Assembly: GCF_014650035.1 (NCBI RefSeq)
Contig: NZ_BMUE01000017.1
Location: forward strand, 79,879 to 143,878
From: Streptomyces lucensis JCM 4490
GTDB taxonomy: Bacteria > Actinomycetota > Actinomycetes > Streptomycetales > Streptomycetaceae
Reading direction: 5' to 3'
Length of the DNA: 64,000 bases
The position numbers and the translations under genes are program-made. The notes under the pieces were generated by a model. That model did not search any database, had not been told where the DNA came from, and was given only the letters and a program-made list of their open reading frames with translations. This document shows, one piece after another, positions 18,896 to 27,369 of the stretch (its first letter is position 1; each line of letters opens with the position of its first letter).

Positions 18896-18971
18896 CTGCT
18901 CGTGAACCTCCCTCAGCCCGGCCCCCAACCTAACCTCTGCGCCCGCGCGTCTTTGACATAGCCTCCTCGGC

Positions 18972-19949
18972 ATGAGCGCAGACGTTTGGCTTCCCATCCC
19001 GCCGGAGGAGATCGAGGGGCTGCCCGAGGGCCCCCGGTACCTGTTCTGGGACGGTGGCGAGGACGGTGAGCAGCCCTTCCCCGGCGATCCCGCGGACTGC
19101 GTCGTGTACGTGGTGCCGTACATGAAGCGCGGGGCGGTCAAGGCGCGTCCGCTGGAGCACCTGACCGGCGTCCGGGTCATCCAGACGCTCACGGCGGGCG
19201 TCGACGACGTCACCGCGCGGCTGTCGTCCGTCGTGCCCGGTGTGCGGCTGTGCAATGCGCGCGGAGTGCACGAGGCGAGCACCGCCGAACTCGCGCTGAC
19301 CCTCACCCTGGCCGCCCTGCGCGGCATCCCCGGGTTCGTCCGGGCCCAGCAACAGGAGCGCTGGGCGAGCGCGTTCCACCAGTCCCTGGCCGACAAGAAT
19401 GTCCTCATCGTCGGCTACGGCTCCATCGGCGCCGCCATCGAGGACCGGCTCGAACCGTTCGAGGTCGCGCGGGTGGCGCGCATCGCGCGCTCCCGGCGCA
19501 CCACTGCGCGCGGTCTTGTGCATCCGATCACCGATGTGCTCTCGATGCTCCCGGACGCGGACGTCGTGATCCTCTCCACGCCGCTCACACCGGACACCCT
19601 GGGCCTCGTCGACGCGGGCTTCCTCGCCCGGATGAAGGACGGCGCGCTGCTGGTCAACGTCGCCCGCGGGCCCGTCGTCGACACCGGGGCGCTGCTCGCC
19701 GAGCTGGAGAGCGGCCGCATCACCGCCGCCCTGGACGTCACGGACCCGGAGCCGCTGCCGCCGGGCCATCCCCTGTGGCAGGCGCCCGGCGTGCTGATCA
19801 GCCCGCACGTGGGGGGCCCCTCCTCGGCCTTCCTGCCCCGCGCCAAGAGGCTGCTCACCGACCAGCTGACCCGGTTCGTGAACCAGGAGCCCCTGCGGAA
19901 CGTGATCCTTACGACGGACGCGGGCACCGCGGGAACAAAGGGGCGCTGA
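18972..19949 (+). CDS. D-isomer-specific 2-hydroxyacid dehydrogenase
   Basis: This 325-residue NAD(P)-dependent enzyme reduces 2-oxoacids or oxidises 2-hydroxyacids. The dinucleotide-binding turn is VLIVGYGSIG. The catalytic Arg is in NVARGPVVDTGAL, the Glu in DPEPLPPGHPLW and the His in ISPHVGG. It lacks the C-terminal ACT domain of SerA. The N-terminal catalytic domain is short, as in phosphonate or glyoxylate reductase relatives; the substrate is unknown. It is divergent from the aldo/keto reductase. Confidence 0.88.
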   Translation: MSADVWLPIPPEEIEGLPEGPRYLFWDGGEDGEQPFPGDPADCVVYVVPYMKRGAVKARPLEHLTGVRVIQTLTAGVDDVTARLSSVVPGVRLCNARGVHEASTAELALTLTLAALRGIPGFVRAQQQERWASAFHQSLADKNVLIVGYGSIGAAIEDRLEPFEVARVARIARSRRTTARGLVHPITDVLSMLPDADVVILSTPLTPDTLGLVDAGFLARMKDGALLVNVARGPVVDTGALLAELESGRITAALDVTDPEPLPPGHPLWQAPGVLISPHVGGPSSAFLPRAKRLLTDQLTRFVNQEPLRNVILTTDAGTAGTKGR

Positions 19950-20044
19950 CCCCCTTCCAGCACCCTCCGCAATCTTTCGGGCGCGCTCCGTGCCCCCATC
20001 GCCGCTGGTCGTCACGGAGCGTAGAGAAGCTATGTCCCTGAGTG

Positions 20045-20096
20045 ACGATCCTGGTGTATCGTCCCGACAGGGGCAGCGCCGCTGACCGTTCGGCGC
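20045..20096 (+). promoter_or_regulatory. Leader of the second GGDEF/EAL gene: small inverted repeats
   Basis: In the 199-bp gap before this gene ACGAT (20045-20049) and ATCGT (20058-20062) form a dyad of operator size. GCGCCG (20076-20081) pairs with CGGCGC (20091-20096) as a hairpin. Nothing else in the gap is recognisable. Confidence 0.3.
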
Positions 20097-20148
20097 CGGG
20101 GACGGACATTTCAGATTTGTGAGGGGGGCGACGGGCGATGCACGGCCT

Positions 20149-23100
20149 ATGGACGAACGATCCGACGCGGCGGAGCCGCCGACGGCGACCCTGGCGCACG
20201 GCCACGCGCAGACGCGGCCACCACACCAGCCACCACACCAGCCAGCAGCGCAGGCACAGCGGCCGCAGGAGGCACGCGCGCCCGGCGCACCGCAACCGGC
20301 AGCAGCCGGGGGCGGCGAGCACCGGGAGGCCCCGGTGAGCGCGCCGCCCTCTGTGACCAGCCCCCCCGGCGAAGCGGTGCGCGCACCGCGGCCGCAGCAG
20401 GCGCCGCCGCGCCGGCCGCCCGCCCGGGGGAGTGCGCGACTGACGGAGCAGCTCGTCCTCGCCCTGATCTGCGCGGCCTACGCCGTCGGAGCCGCGTTCG
20501 ACTGGGGAACCGAGGAAGTCGCACTCGTCATGGGCGACTTCGGGCTGAGCGCCGCGGCGGGCATCGCCGCCGTCTCGTGCGTCCTGTACGCCCGTACCAC
20601 GCGCGTGCGGTTCCGGTCCGCCTGGCTGCTGTTCGCCCTCTCCTCGGCGATGGCGTCCCTGGGCAACGGTGTCTGGGGGTGGTACGAGGTCGTCCTCGGG
20701 CAGTCCGTGCCCAGCCCCAGCTATGCCGACCTGTTCTTCCTGTGCTTCGCACCGCCCGCCATCGTGGGCCTGCTCGTCCTCGCCAAGCGCCCGGTGACCC
20801 GGGCGGGCTGGATCTGCCTGGCACTGGACGCCTGGCTGATCGGCGGCTCGCTGCTCACCCTGTCGTGGAGCCTCGCGCTCGCGCAGGCGGCGCGCTTCGA
20901 CGGGCCGAGCGTGGCGCACACCGCGCTGTCGCTGGCGTACCCGCTGCTCGACATCGCGCTCGTCAGCATGGTCCTGGCCCTGCACTTCCGGCGCGCCCAG
21001 GGCAACCGCACGGCGGTGAACACGGCGATCGGCGCGCTCGCGCTGACCGTGATGTGCGACGCGCTGTTCACCTCGCCGCTGCTGCACAGCAGCTACCACT
21101 CCGGGCAGCTGCTGGACGCCGGCTGGTTCGGCGGCTCCCTGCTGCTCGCCTACGCCCCCTGGGCCACCCCGCGCGGCCGCACCCGGCAGGAGGCGCGGGG
21201 ACCGGACGGGCGCACGCGCGTGGTCCACGAGCACCTGCCCGGACAGCGCGGCACCGGCCACCACCCGACCGCACCGGCACCCGCACCGGCACCCTTGCCC
21301 GGAGGCGACACCGGCCGGTACCCGGCCGGCCGGCCGATCACCGGCTCCCTCGCCGCGCTCACCCCTTACCTCGCCGCCGCGGTGTGCACCCTGGGCATCC
21401 TGTACAACGTCCTCAACGGCCGCAGACCCGACCACGTCGTGCTGATCACCGCGGGCGCCGTCGTGCTCGCGCTCGTCATCCGCCAGGGCATCATGCTGCT
21501 GGACAACATCACCCTCACCCAGGAGCTGGCGCAGAAGGAGAACCACTTCCGCTCCCTGGTGCAGGGCTCCAGCGACGTGATCATGATCGCCGCGCCCACC
21601 GGCGTCCTGCGGTACGTCTCACCGGCCGCAGCCGGGGTCTACGGCCGGCCCGCCGAGGAACTGGTGGGCAGCGAACTGGCCGCGCTCATCCACCCGGAGG
21701 ACCTGGGCTGCGTGGTCCACGAGGTGCGCCGCTTCCTCGCCGCCAGCCCACTGGAGGAGCCCACCACGCGCATCGAGTGCCGGTTCCGCTCCGGCGACGG
21801 CGGCTGGCTCAACGTCGAGTCCACCGTCAACCGCCATCACGGCGGGCTCATCTTCAACAGCCGGGACGTGACCGAGCGCGTGCGCCTGCAGGCGCAGCTG
21901 CAGCACAACGCCGAGCACGACCCCCTCACCGACCTGCCCAACCGCGCGCTGTTCACCAGGCGCGTCCAGCAGGCCCTGTCCGGACGCCGTTCCACCGACC
22001 GGGGCGCCGCGCTGCGCGGCACGGCCGTGCTCTTCATCGACCTGGACGGCTTCAAGGCGGTCAACGACACGATCGGGCACCAGGCCGGGGACGAGCTGCT
22101 CGTCCAGGCCGCCCGCAGGCTCCAGGACGCGGTCCGGCAGGGAGACACCGCCTCCCGGCTGGGCGGCGACGAGTTCGCCGCCCTCATCGCCGGGGACGGC
22201 ACCCGTGACCGCGCCGCCCGGGAGCGGAACATCCTGGAGCTGGCCGACCGCTTGCGGACGACCCTCTCCCAGCCCTACGCCATCGACGGCAACGATGTCC
22301 GGGTCAACGCCTCCATCGGCGTCGCCTTCGCCGAGGCCGGACTCGGCGCGGGCGAACTGCTGCGCAACGCCGACCTCGCGATGTACCGCGCGAAATCGGC
22401 CGGCAAGGGCCGGGTCGAGCTGTACAGACCCCAGATGCAGCAGGACGTCGTACGCAAGGCGGAGCTGGCCACGCGGCTGCGCGCCGCGCTGCACGACGGC
22501 GAGTTCACCCTGCTGCACCAGCCGGTGGTGTGCCTGGAGAACGGCCGGATCACGGCCGCCTCCGCGCAGGCGCGCTGGCGTTCGTCCCAGGGGGTGCTGT
22601 TCACCCCGGCCGAGTTCCTGCGGGTGGCCGAGGACGGCGACAAGACCGCCGAGCTGGACCGCTGGATCCTCCAGGAGGCCGTGGCGGAGGCCGCCGAACG
22701 GGCCGCCACCGGACTCGCCGTCCCCGTGGCGGTGCGGGTGAGCGCCCGGCGGCTGCTGGACCGCTCGATGCCGCTGGGCTCCGTGGAGGCGCTGCTGACC
22801 CGGCACGGGCTGCCGCCCGGCGCACTGGTCGTGGAGCTGTCCGACACCGATCCCCGGGTCGGTCTGGACGAGTTGGAGCGGCGGCTGACCGCCCTCAGCA
22901 GACTCGGGGTGCGGATCGCGCTGGACGGCTTCGGCAGCGGCTACGCGGCCATCACCGCGCTCAGACGGCTGCCCGTGGACATCCTCAAGCTCGACCGCGG
23001 CCTGGTCGAGGGGGTCGTGGAGTCCGCCCGCCTGCACAAGATCACCGGGGGGCTGCTGCGCATCGCCGGCGATCTGGGCCTGCAGTCCGTCGCCGAGGGG

Positions 23101-23331
23101 GTGGACCTGCCCGAGCAGGTGGCCGCCCTGCGCGCGATGGGCTGCACGCACGGGCAGGGCATGGCCTTCGCCGGTGCGCTGGACGAGTACCGGCTGCGCC
23201 GGGCGCTCGGCTCGGGGCGCTACCCGGTGCCGCACGAGCAGGCCGAACCGGCGCTCGCGGGCAGCGCGAGCGGCTTCGGCGGCGGGGGCAGGCTGCGTCC
23301 GCATGCCGAGACGCCCGTCCCACCCACTTGA
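20149..23331 (+). CDS. Membrane PAS-GGDEF-EAL protein, probable diguanylate cyclase with degenerate EAL
   Basis: The product of about 1060 residues should synthesise c-di-GMP. After a disordered Pro/Gln/His-rich start come many membrane helices, a PAS domain (YVSPAAAGVYGRPAEEL) and a GGDEF domain. GGDEF at 672-676 is intact, and a proper inhibitory site RQGD lies at 663-666. The EAL half is degenerate: SAQ replaces EAL at 805-807, ELSD replaces ELTE, and LDGFGSGYAAI replaces DDFGTGYSSL. I expect no phosphodiesterase activity, perhaps c-di-GMP binding. Streptomyces orthologues carry cdg names, but I am not sure which. The start is uncertain: ATG 20149, GTG 20119, or GTG 20335 with a good GGGAGG site. 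Confidence 0.85.
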   Translation: MDERSDAAEPPTATLAHGHAQTRPPHQPPHQPAAQAQRPQEARAPGAPQPAAAGGGEHREAPVSAPPSVTSPPGEAVRAPRPQQAPPRRPPARGSARLTEQLVLALICAAYAVGAAFDWGTEEVALVMGDFGLSAAAGIAAVSCVLYARTTRVRFRSAWLLFALSSAMASLGNGVWGWYEVVLGQSVPSPSYADLFFLCFAPPAIVGLLVLAKRPVTRAGWICLALDAWLIGGSLLTLSWSLALAQAARFDGPSVAHTALSLAYPLLDIALVSMVLALHFRRAQGNRTAVNTAIGALALTVMCDALFTSPLLHSSYHSGQLLDAGWFGGSLLLAYAPWATPRGRTRQEARGPDGRTRVVHEHLPGQRGTGHHPTAPAPAPAPLPGGDTGRYPAGRPITGSLAALTPYLAAAVCTLGILYNVLNGRRPDHVVLITAGAVVLALVIRQGIMLLDNITLTQELAQKENHFRSLVQGSSDVIMIAAPTGVLRYVSPAAAGVYGRPAEELVGSELAALIHPEDLGCVVHEVRRFLAASPLEEPTTRIECRFRSGDGGWLNVESTVNRHHGGLIFNSRDVTERVRLQAQLQHNAEHDPLTDLPNRALFTRRVQQALSGRRSTDRGAALRGTAVLFIDLDGFKAVNDTIGHQAGDELLVQAARRLQDAVRQGDTASRLGGDEFAALIAGDGTRDRAARERNILELADRLRTTLSQPYAIDGNDVRVNASIGVAFAEAGLGAGELLRNADLAMYRAKSAGKGRVELYRPQMQQDVVRKAELATRLRAALHDGEFTLLHQPVVCLENGRITAASAQARWRSSQGVLFTPAEFLRVAEDGDKTAELDRWILQEAVAEAAERAATGLAVPVAVRVSARRLLDRSMPLGSVEALLTRHGLPPGALVVELSDTDPRVGLDELERRLTALSRLGVRIALDGFGSGYAAITALRRLPVDILKLDRGLVEGVVESARLHKITGGLLRIAGDLGLQSVAEGVDLPEQVAALRAMGCTHGQGMAFAGALDEYRLRRALGSGRYPVPHEQAEPALAGSASGFGGGGRLRPHAETPVPPT

Positions 23332-23364
23332 CACGTGGTGCGCGTCGGGGGGAGGGTCAGTTCC

Positions 23365-23406
23365 ATGCGCACCCGAATTCTCGTACTTGGACAGCGCGTC
23401 GGCTGA
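23365..23406 (+). CDS. ilvB leader peptide MRTRILVLGQRVG
   Basis: This 13-residue frame has a strong purine-rich ribosome site (GGGGGGAGGG) ending about eight bases before its ATG. It reads MRTRILVLGQRVG and stops at 23404-23406. Residues 5-8 are Ile-Leu-Val-Leu with codons ATT, CTC, GTA and CTT; three of these are rare in high-G+C Streptomyces genes. A ribosome waiting here would leave the stem-forming bases from 23393 exposed. Confidence 0.8.
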   Translation: MRTRILVLGQRVG

Positions 23407-23460
23407 GCTGGGACCCACCGGAAGACGATCCGGAATCCCCAGTGACCTCCCCGACGCGCT

Positions 23461-23494
23461 CCCCTCGCTTGCCTTGCGGCACGAGGGGTTTTTT
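23461..23494 (+). terminator. Intrinsic terminator in the ilvB leader
   Basis: CCCCTCG (23461-23467) pairs with CGAGGGG (23482-23488), with TGCC/GGCA pairing inside, and six T residues follow at 23489-23494. A true T-run is rare in this genome, which supports an attenuator role 80 bases before ilvB. Confidence 0.9.
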
Positions 23495-23574
23495 GTTGCA
23501 CCAGTGCCCTGCGTGCAGCGCGTGAACTCCGCCCGAACCTCGCAAAAACCCTCAGCATCGAGAAGAGAATGCCG

Positions 23575-25425
23575 ATGACCGAGCAGGCCACCGGGGCCCA
23601 CCATCCGCAGCCGCGGCCCCGTTCCGGAGGACAGCACTCCGCCCCCGTCGAGCACGTCACGGGTGCGCAGTCCCTCATCCGCTCCCTCGAGGAGGTCGGG
23701 GCGGACACGGTGTTCGGCATTCCCGGCGGCGCCATCCTCCCGGCGTACGACCCGCTGATGGACTCCACCCGGGTGCGGCACGTCCTGGTCCGGCACGAGC
23801 AGGGCGCCGGCCACGCGGCCACGGGGTACGCGCAGGCCACCGGCAAGGTCGGCGTCTGCATGGCCACCTCGGGTCCGGGCGCGACGAACCTGGTCACGCC
23901 GATCGCCGACGCGCACATGGACTCGGTGCCGCTCGTGGCGATCACCGGGCAGGTCGCGTCCAAGGCGATCGGCACGGACGCCTTCCAGGAGGCGGACATC
24001 GTCGGCATCACCATGCCGATCACCAAGCACAACTTCCTGGTCACCAAGGCCGAGGACATCCCGCGGACGATCGCGGAGGCCTTCCACATCGCCTCCACCG
24101 GCCGCCCCGGCCCGGTCCTGGTGGACATCGCCAAGGACGCCCTCCAGGCGAGGACCACCTTCTCCTGGCCGCCGGTCACGGACCTGCCCGGCTACCGCCC
24201 GGTGACCAAGCCGCACGCCAAGCAGATCCGCGAGGCGGCCAAGCTGATCACCTCCGCCAGGCGGCCCGTCCTGTACGTCGGCGGCGGCGTCCTCAAGGCC
24301 CGCGCCACCGCCGAGCTGAAGGTCCTCGCCGAACTCACCGGAGCGCCCGTCACCACCACCCTGATGGCGCTCGGCGCGTTCCCCGACAGCCATCCGCTGC
24401 ACGTGGGAATGCCGGGCATGCACGGTGCGGTCACCGCCGTCACCGCGCTGCAGAAGGCCGACCTGATCGTCGCCCTCGGAGCCCGCTTCGACGACCGCGT
24501 CACCGGCAAGCTGGACAGCTTCGCCCCGTACGCCAAGATCGTCCACGCCGACATCGACCCCGCCGAGATCGGCAAGAACCGCCCCGCCGACGTGCCGATC
24601 GTCGGTGACGCCCGCGAGGTCATCGCCGACCTGGTCCAGGCCGTGCAGAAGGAGCACAGCGAAGGCCACAAGGGCGACTACACCGCATGGTGGAGCGACC
24701 TCAGCCGCTGGCGCGAGACCTACCCGCTCGGCTACGACCAGCCCGAGGACGGCTCGCTCTCCCCGCAGGCGGTCATCGAGCGCATCGGCCGGCTGGCCCC
24801 CGAGGGCACGATCTTCGCGGCGGGCGTCGGCCAGCACCAGATGTGGTCCGCGCACTTCATCCAGTACGAGCGGCCCGCCACCTGGCTGAACTCCGGCGGC
24901 GCCGGGACGATGGGCTACGCGGTCCCGGCCGCGATGGGCGCCAAGGCCGGGCGGCCCGACCGCACGGTCTGGGCGATCGACGGCGACGGCTGCTTCCAGA
25001 TGACCAACCAGGAACTGACCACCTGCGCCCTGAACAACATCCCGATCAAGGTCGCCATCATCAACAACGGCGCCCTCGGGATGGTCCGCCAGTGGCAGAC
25101 CCTGTTCTACAACCAGCGCTACTCCAACACCGTGCTGCACAGCGGCCCGGACGACGTGAACCCGGAGGCCAAGGGCACGCGCGTGCCGGACTTCGTGAAG
25201 CTCTCCGAGGCGATGGGCTGCGTGGGCCTGCGCTGTGAGCGGCCGGAGGACCTGGACAAGGTCATCGAGGAGGCGAACTCCATCAACGACCGTCCGGTCG
25301 TCATCGACTTCATCGTCCACGAGGACGCGATGGTCTGGCCGATGGTCGCCGCCGGCACCTCCAACGACGAGATCATGGCCGCCCGGGACGTCCGCCCCGA
25401 CTTCGGCGACAACGAAGACGACTGA
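23575..25425 (+). CDS. ilvB: Acetolactate synthase large subunit
   Basis: IlvB (616 residues) is the ThDP-dependent catalytic subunit that condenses pyruvate with pyruvate or 2-oxobutyrate, the first shared step of valine, leucine and isoleucine synthesis. The cofactor-activating Glu is E75 in LVRHEQGAGHAATGYAQATG. The ThDP/Mg motif begins GDG at 470-472 and runs to the Asn residues near NNGALGMVRQWQ. FAD-type and central domains are of usual length. ATG 23575 has GAGAAGAG seven bases upstream; ATG 23569 is too close to that site. It is followed by ilvN and ilvC in one operon behind the leader. Confidence 0.97.
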   Translation: MTEQATGAHHPQPRPRSGGQHSAPVEHVTGAQSLIRSLEEVGADTVFGIPGGAILPAYDPLMDSTRVRHVLVRHEQGAGHAATGYAQATGKVGVCMATSGPGATNLVTPIADAHMDSVPLVAITGQVASKAIGTDAFQEADIVGITMPITKHNFLVTKAEDIPRTIAEAFHIASTGRPGPVLVDIAKDALQARTTFSWPPVTDLPGYRPVTKPHAKQIREAAKLITSARRPVLYVGGGVLKARATAELKVLAELTGAPVTTTLMALGAFPDSHPLHVGMPGMHGAVTAVTALQKADLIVALGARFDDRVTGKLDSFAPYAKIVHADIDPAEIGKNRPADVPIVGDAREVIADLVQAVQKEHSEGHKGDYTAWWSDLSRWRETYPLGYDQPEDGSLSPQAVIERIGRLAPEGTIFAAGVGQHQMWSAHFIQYERPATWLNSGGAGTMGYAVPAAMGAKAGRPDRTVWAIDGDGCFQMTNQELTTCALNNIPIKVAIINNGALGMVRQWQTLFYNQRYSNTVLHSGPDDVNPEAKGTRVPDFVKLSEAMGCVGLRCERPEDLDKVIEEANSINDRPVVIDFIVHEDAMVWPMVAAGTSNDEIMAARDVRPDFGDNEDD

Positions 25426-25454
25426 GCCGGGAAGAGCGAAGAGGAAGACCAGAC

Positions 25455-25979
25455 ATGTCCAAGCACACGCTCTCCGTCCTGGTGGAGAACACGCCCGGCA
25501 TCCTCGCCCGGATCGCCGCCCTGTTCTCCCGCCGCGGCTTCAACATCGACTCGCTCGCGGTGGGCGTCACCGAGCACCCCGACATCTCCCGCATCACCAT
25601 CGTGGTGAGCGTCGAGGAGTTCCCGCTGGAGCAGGTCACCAAGCAGCTCAACAAGCTCGTCAACGTGCTCAAGATCGTCGAGCTGGAGCCCGGTCAGGCC
25701 GTCCAGCGCGAACTCGTCCTGGTGAAGGTCCGCGCCGACAACGAGACCCGCTCCCAGATCGTGGAGATCGTCCAGCTGTTCCGCGCCAAGACCGTCGACG
25801 TCTCCCCGGACGCCGTGACGATCGAGGCCACCGGGTCCAGCGACAAGCTGTCCGCCATGCTCAAGATGCTGGAGCCGTACGGCATCAAGGAGCTGGTGCA
25901 GTCCGGCACGATCGCGATCGGCCGCGGCGCCCGCTCGATCACGGACCGCTCGCTTCGCGCACTGGACCGATCCGCGTAA
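25455..25979 (+). CDS. ilvN: Acetolactate synthase regulatory subunit
   Basis: The 174-residue small subunit stimulates IlvB and gives it valine sensitivity. An ACT domain fills residues 1-75 (HTLSVLVENTPGILARIAAL, with the usual G-x-L-x-R turn). The second half is the conserved ALS_ss C-terminal domain (ELVLVKVRADNETRSQIVEI). ATG 25455 follows GAAGAGGAAGACC. The gap to ilvB is 29 bases, consistent with one transcript. Confidence 0.96.
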   Translation: MSKHTLSVLVENTPGILARIAALFSRRGFNIDSLAVGVTEHPDISRITIVVSVEEFPLEQVTKQLNKLVNVLKIVELEPGQAVQRELVLVKVRADNETRSQIVEIVQLFRAKTVDVSPDAVTIEATGSSDKLSAMLKMLEPYGIKELVQSGTIAIGRGARSITDRSLRALDRSA

Positions 25980-26013
25980 GGCTGAACAGGGGCGGCCGGT
26001 GCGCACCGTCCGC

Positions 26014-26060
26014 CCGTATGCCGAGATCCCGAACCTTCCTTCCCCCTCACCGGCATACGG
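26014..26060. promoter_or_regulatory. 10-bp inverted repeat between ilvN and ilvC
   Basis: CCGTATGCCG (26014-26023) is exactly complementary to CGGCATACGG (26051-26060), with 27 bases between. The 118-bp gap is wide for an operon, so this may be a partial terminator, an RNA-processing hairpin or an operator for a second promoter. Confidence 0.5.
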
Positions 26061-26097
26061 TGGGAGCACAACCTGCACACCAAGGAGAGAACCCAAA

Positions 26098-27096
26098 GTG
26101 GCCGAGCTGTTCTACGACGCTGACGCCGACCTGTCCATCATCCAGGGCCGCAAGGTCGCGGTCATCGGCTACGGCAGCCAGGGCCACGCCCACGCGCTGT
26201 CGCTGCGCGACTCCGGTGTCGACGTCCGTGTCGGTCTGCACGAGGGCTCCAGGTCCAAGGCCAAGGCCGAGGAGCAGGGCCTGCGCGTGGTGACCCCGGC
26301 CGAGGCCGCCGCCGAGGCCGACGTCATCATGATCCTCGTCCCGGACCCGATCCAGGCCCAGGTCTACGAGGAGTCCATCGCCCCGAACCTGAAGGACGGC
26401 GACGCGCTGTTCTTCGGTCACGGCTTCAACATCCGCTTCGGCTTCATCAAGCCCCCGGCCGGCGTGGACGTCTGCATGGTCGCCCCGAAGGGCCCGGGCC
26501 ACCTGGTCCGCCGCCAGTACGAGGAGGGCCGCGGCGTTCCCTGCATCGCCGCCGTCGAGCAGGACGCCTCCGGCAACGCCTTCGCGCTGGCCCTGTCCTA
26601 CGCCAAGGGCATCGGCGGCACCCGGGCCGGCGTCATCAAGACGACCTTCACCGAGGAGACCGAGACCGACCTGTTCGGCGAGCAGGCCGTGCTGTGCGGC
26701 GGCACGGCCGCGCTGGTGAAGGCGGGCTTCGAGACCCTGACCGAGGCGGGCTACCAGCCCGAGATCGCCTACTTCGAGTGCCTGCACGAGCTGAAGCTGA
26801 TCGTGGACCTCATGTACGAGGGCGGCCTGGAGAAGATGCGCTGGTCCATCTCCGAGACCGCCGAGTGGGGCGACTACGTCACCGGCCCGCGCATCATCAC
26901 GGACGCCACCAAGGCCGAGATGAAGAAGGTCCTCGCCGAGATCCAGGACGGCACCTTCGCCAGGAACTGGATGGACGAGTACCACGGCGGCCTGAAGAAG
27001 TACGACGAGTACAAGAAGCAGGACTCCGAGCACCTGCTGGAGACCACCGGCAAGCAGCTGCGCAAGCTGATGAGCTGGGTGAACGAGGAGGCGTAG
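26098..27096 (+). CDS. ilvC: Ketol-acid reductoisomerase
   Basis: IlvC (332 residues, class I short form) isomerises and reduces 2-acetolactate or 2-aceto-2-hydroxybutyrate with NADPH and Mg. The Rossmann turn is GYGSQGHAHAL, and the following loop HEGSRSKAKAE with Ser-Arg-Ser suits NADPH. PKGPGHLVRRQYEEG and the acidic metal ligands in ETETDLFGEQAVLCGG and YFECLHELKLIVDL are present. GTG 26098 has AAGGAGAGA upstream. Third enzyme of the ilvBNC operon. Confidence 0.97.
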   Translation: MAELFYDADADLSIIQGRKVAVIGYGSQGHAHALSLRDSGVDVRVGLHEGSRSKAKAEEQGLRVVTPAEAAAEADVIMILVPDPIQAQVYEESIAPNLKDGDALFFGHGFNIRFGFIKPPAGVDVCMVAPKGPGHLVRRQYEEGRGVPCIAAVEQDASGNAFALALSYAKGIGGTRAGVIKTTFTEETETDLFGEQAVLCGGTAALVKAGFETLTEAGYQPEIAYFECLHELKLIVDLMYEGGLEKMRWSISETAEWGDYVTGPRIITDATKAEMKKVLAEIQDGTFARNWMDEYHGGLKKYDEYKKQDSEHLLETTGKQLRKLMSWVNEEA

Positions 27097-27106
27097 GCCT
27101 CACGCC

Positions 27107-27135
27107 GGGGCCGGGGCGAGGACTGCTCCGGCCCC
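27107..27135 (+). terminator. Hairpin after ilvC
   Basis: GGGGCCGG (27107-27114) pairs with CCGGCCCC (27128-27135) around a 13-base loop, starting 11 bases after the ilvC stop. It probably ends the ilvBNC transcript. The rest of the gap to serA (27136-27369) holds nothing I can name. Confidence 0.6.
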
Positions 27136-27369
27136 TTCGGCGAACCAGGGGTAACGTCGGAGTCCCCGTTGGAAACGCGGCGTTGTCCACCCCGTCCAGC
27201 CACGGACGGGTGATCCTTCCGCAGCGGCGCAATGCGACGCACGCGGCGCCACTACACTTCTGCACAACAACGCGTCAGGCCCACAGCGTCGTGCGTCTTC
27301 CACGCGGCTAGCACCCCTCCGCCAGCGGCCGTCGGGACGGCCGTCCGCATTGGACTTGTGAGGACTCAC

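Larger units (their letters stand above)
23347..23494 (+). promoter_or_regulatory. ilvB leader: candidate branched-chain amino acid attenuator
   Basis: A leader-peptide frame at 23365-23406 is followed by AGCGCGTCGG (23393-23402), exactly complementary to CCGACGCGCT (23451-23460). Between them CCGGA-AGACGA-TCCGG makes an internal hairpin. A terminator with T6 follows directly at 23461-23494. The parts fit ribosome-mediated control by isoleucine, leucine and valine supply. The exact alternative pairing that would block the terminator is not obvious. Confidence 0.8.

Noticed and set aside
20138..20338. Alternative frame MHGLWTNDP before the PAS-GGDEF-EAL gene
   Set aside because: It has a fair ribosome site, but the frame is Arg/His-rich with poor codon use and is not continuous with the domains.
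23328..23333. TTGACA overlapping the stop of the PAS-GGDEF-EAL gene as an ilvB -35
   Set aside because: A matching -10 17 bases later would fall in the ribosome site of the leader peptide, where no TA-rich hexamer exists.
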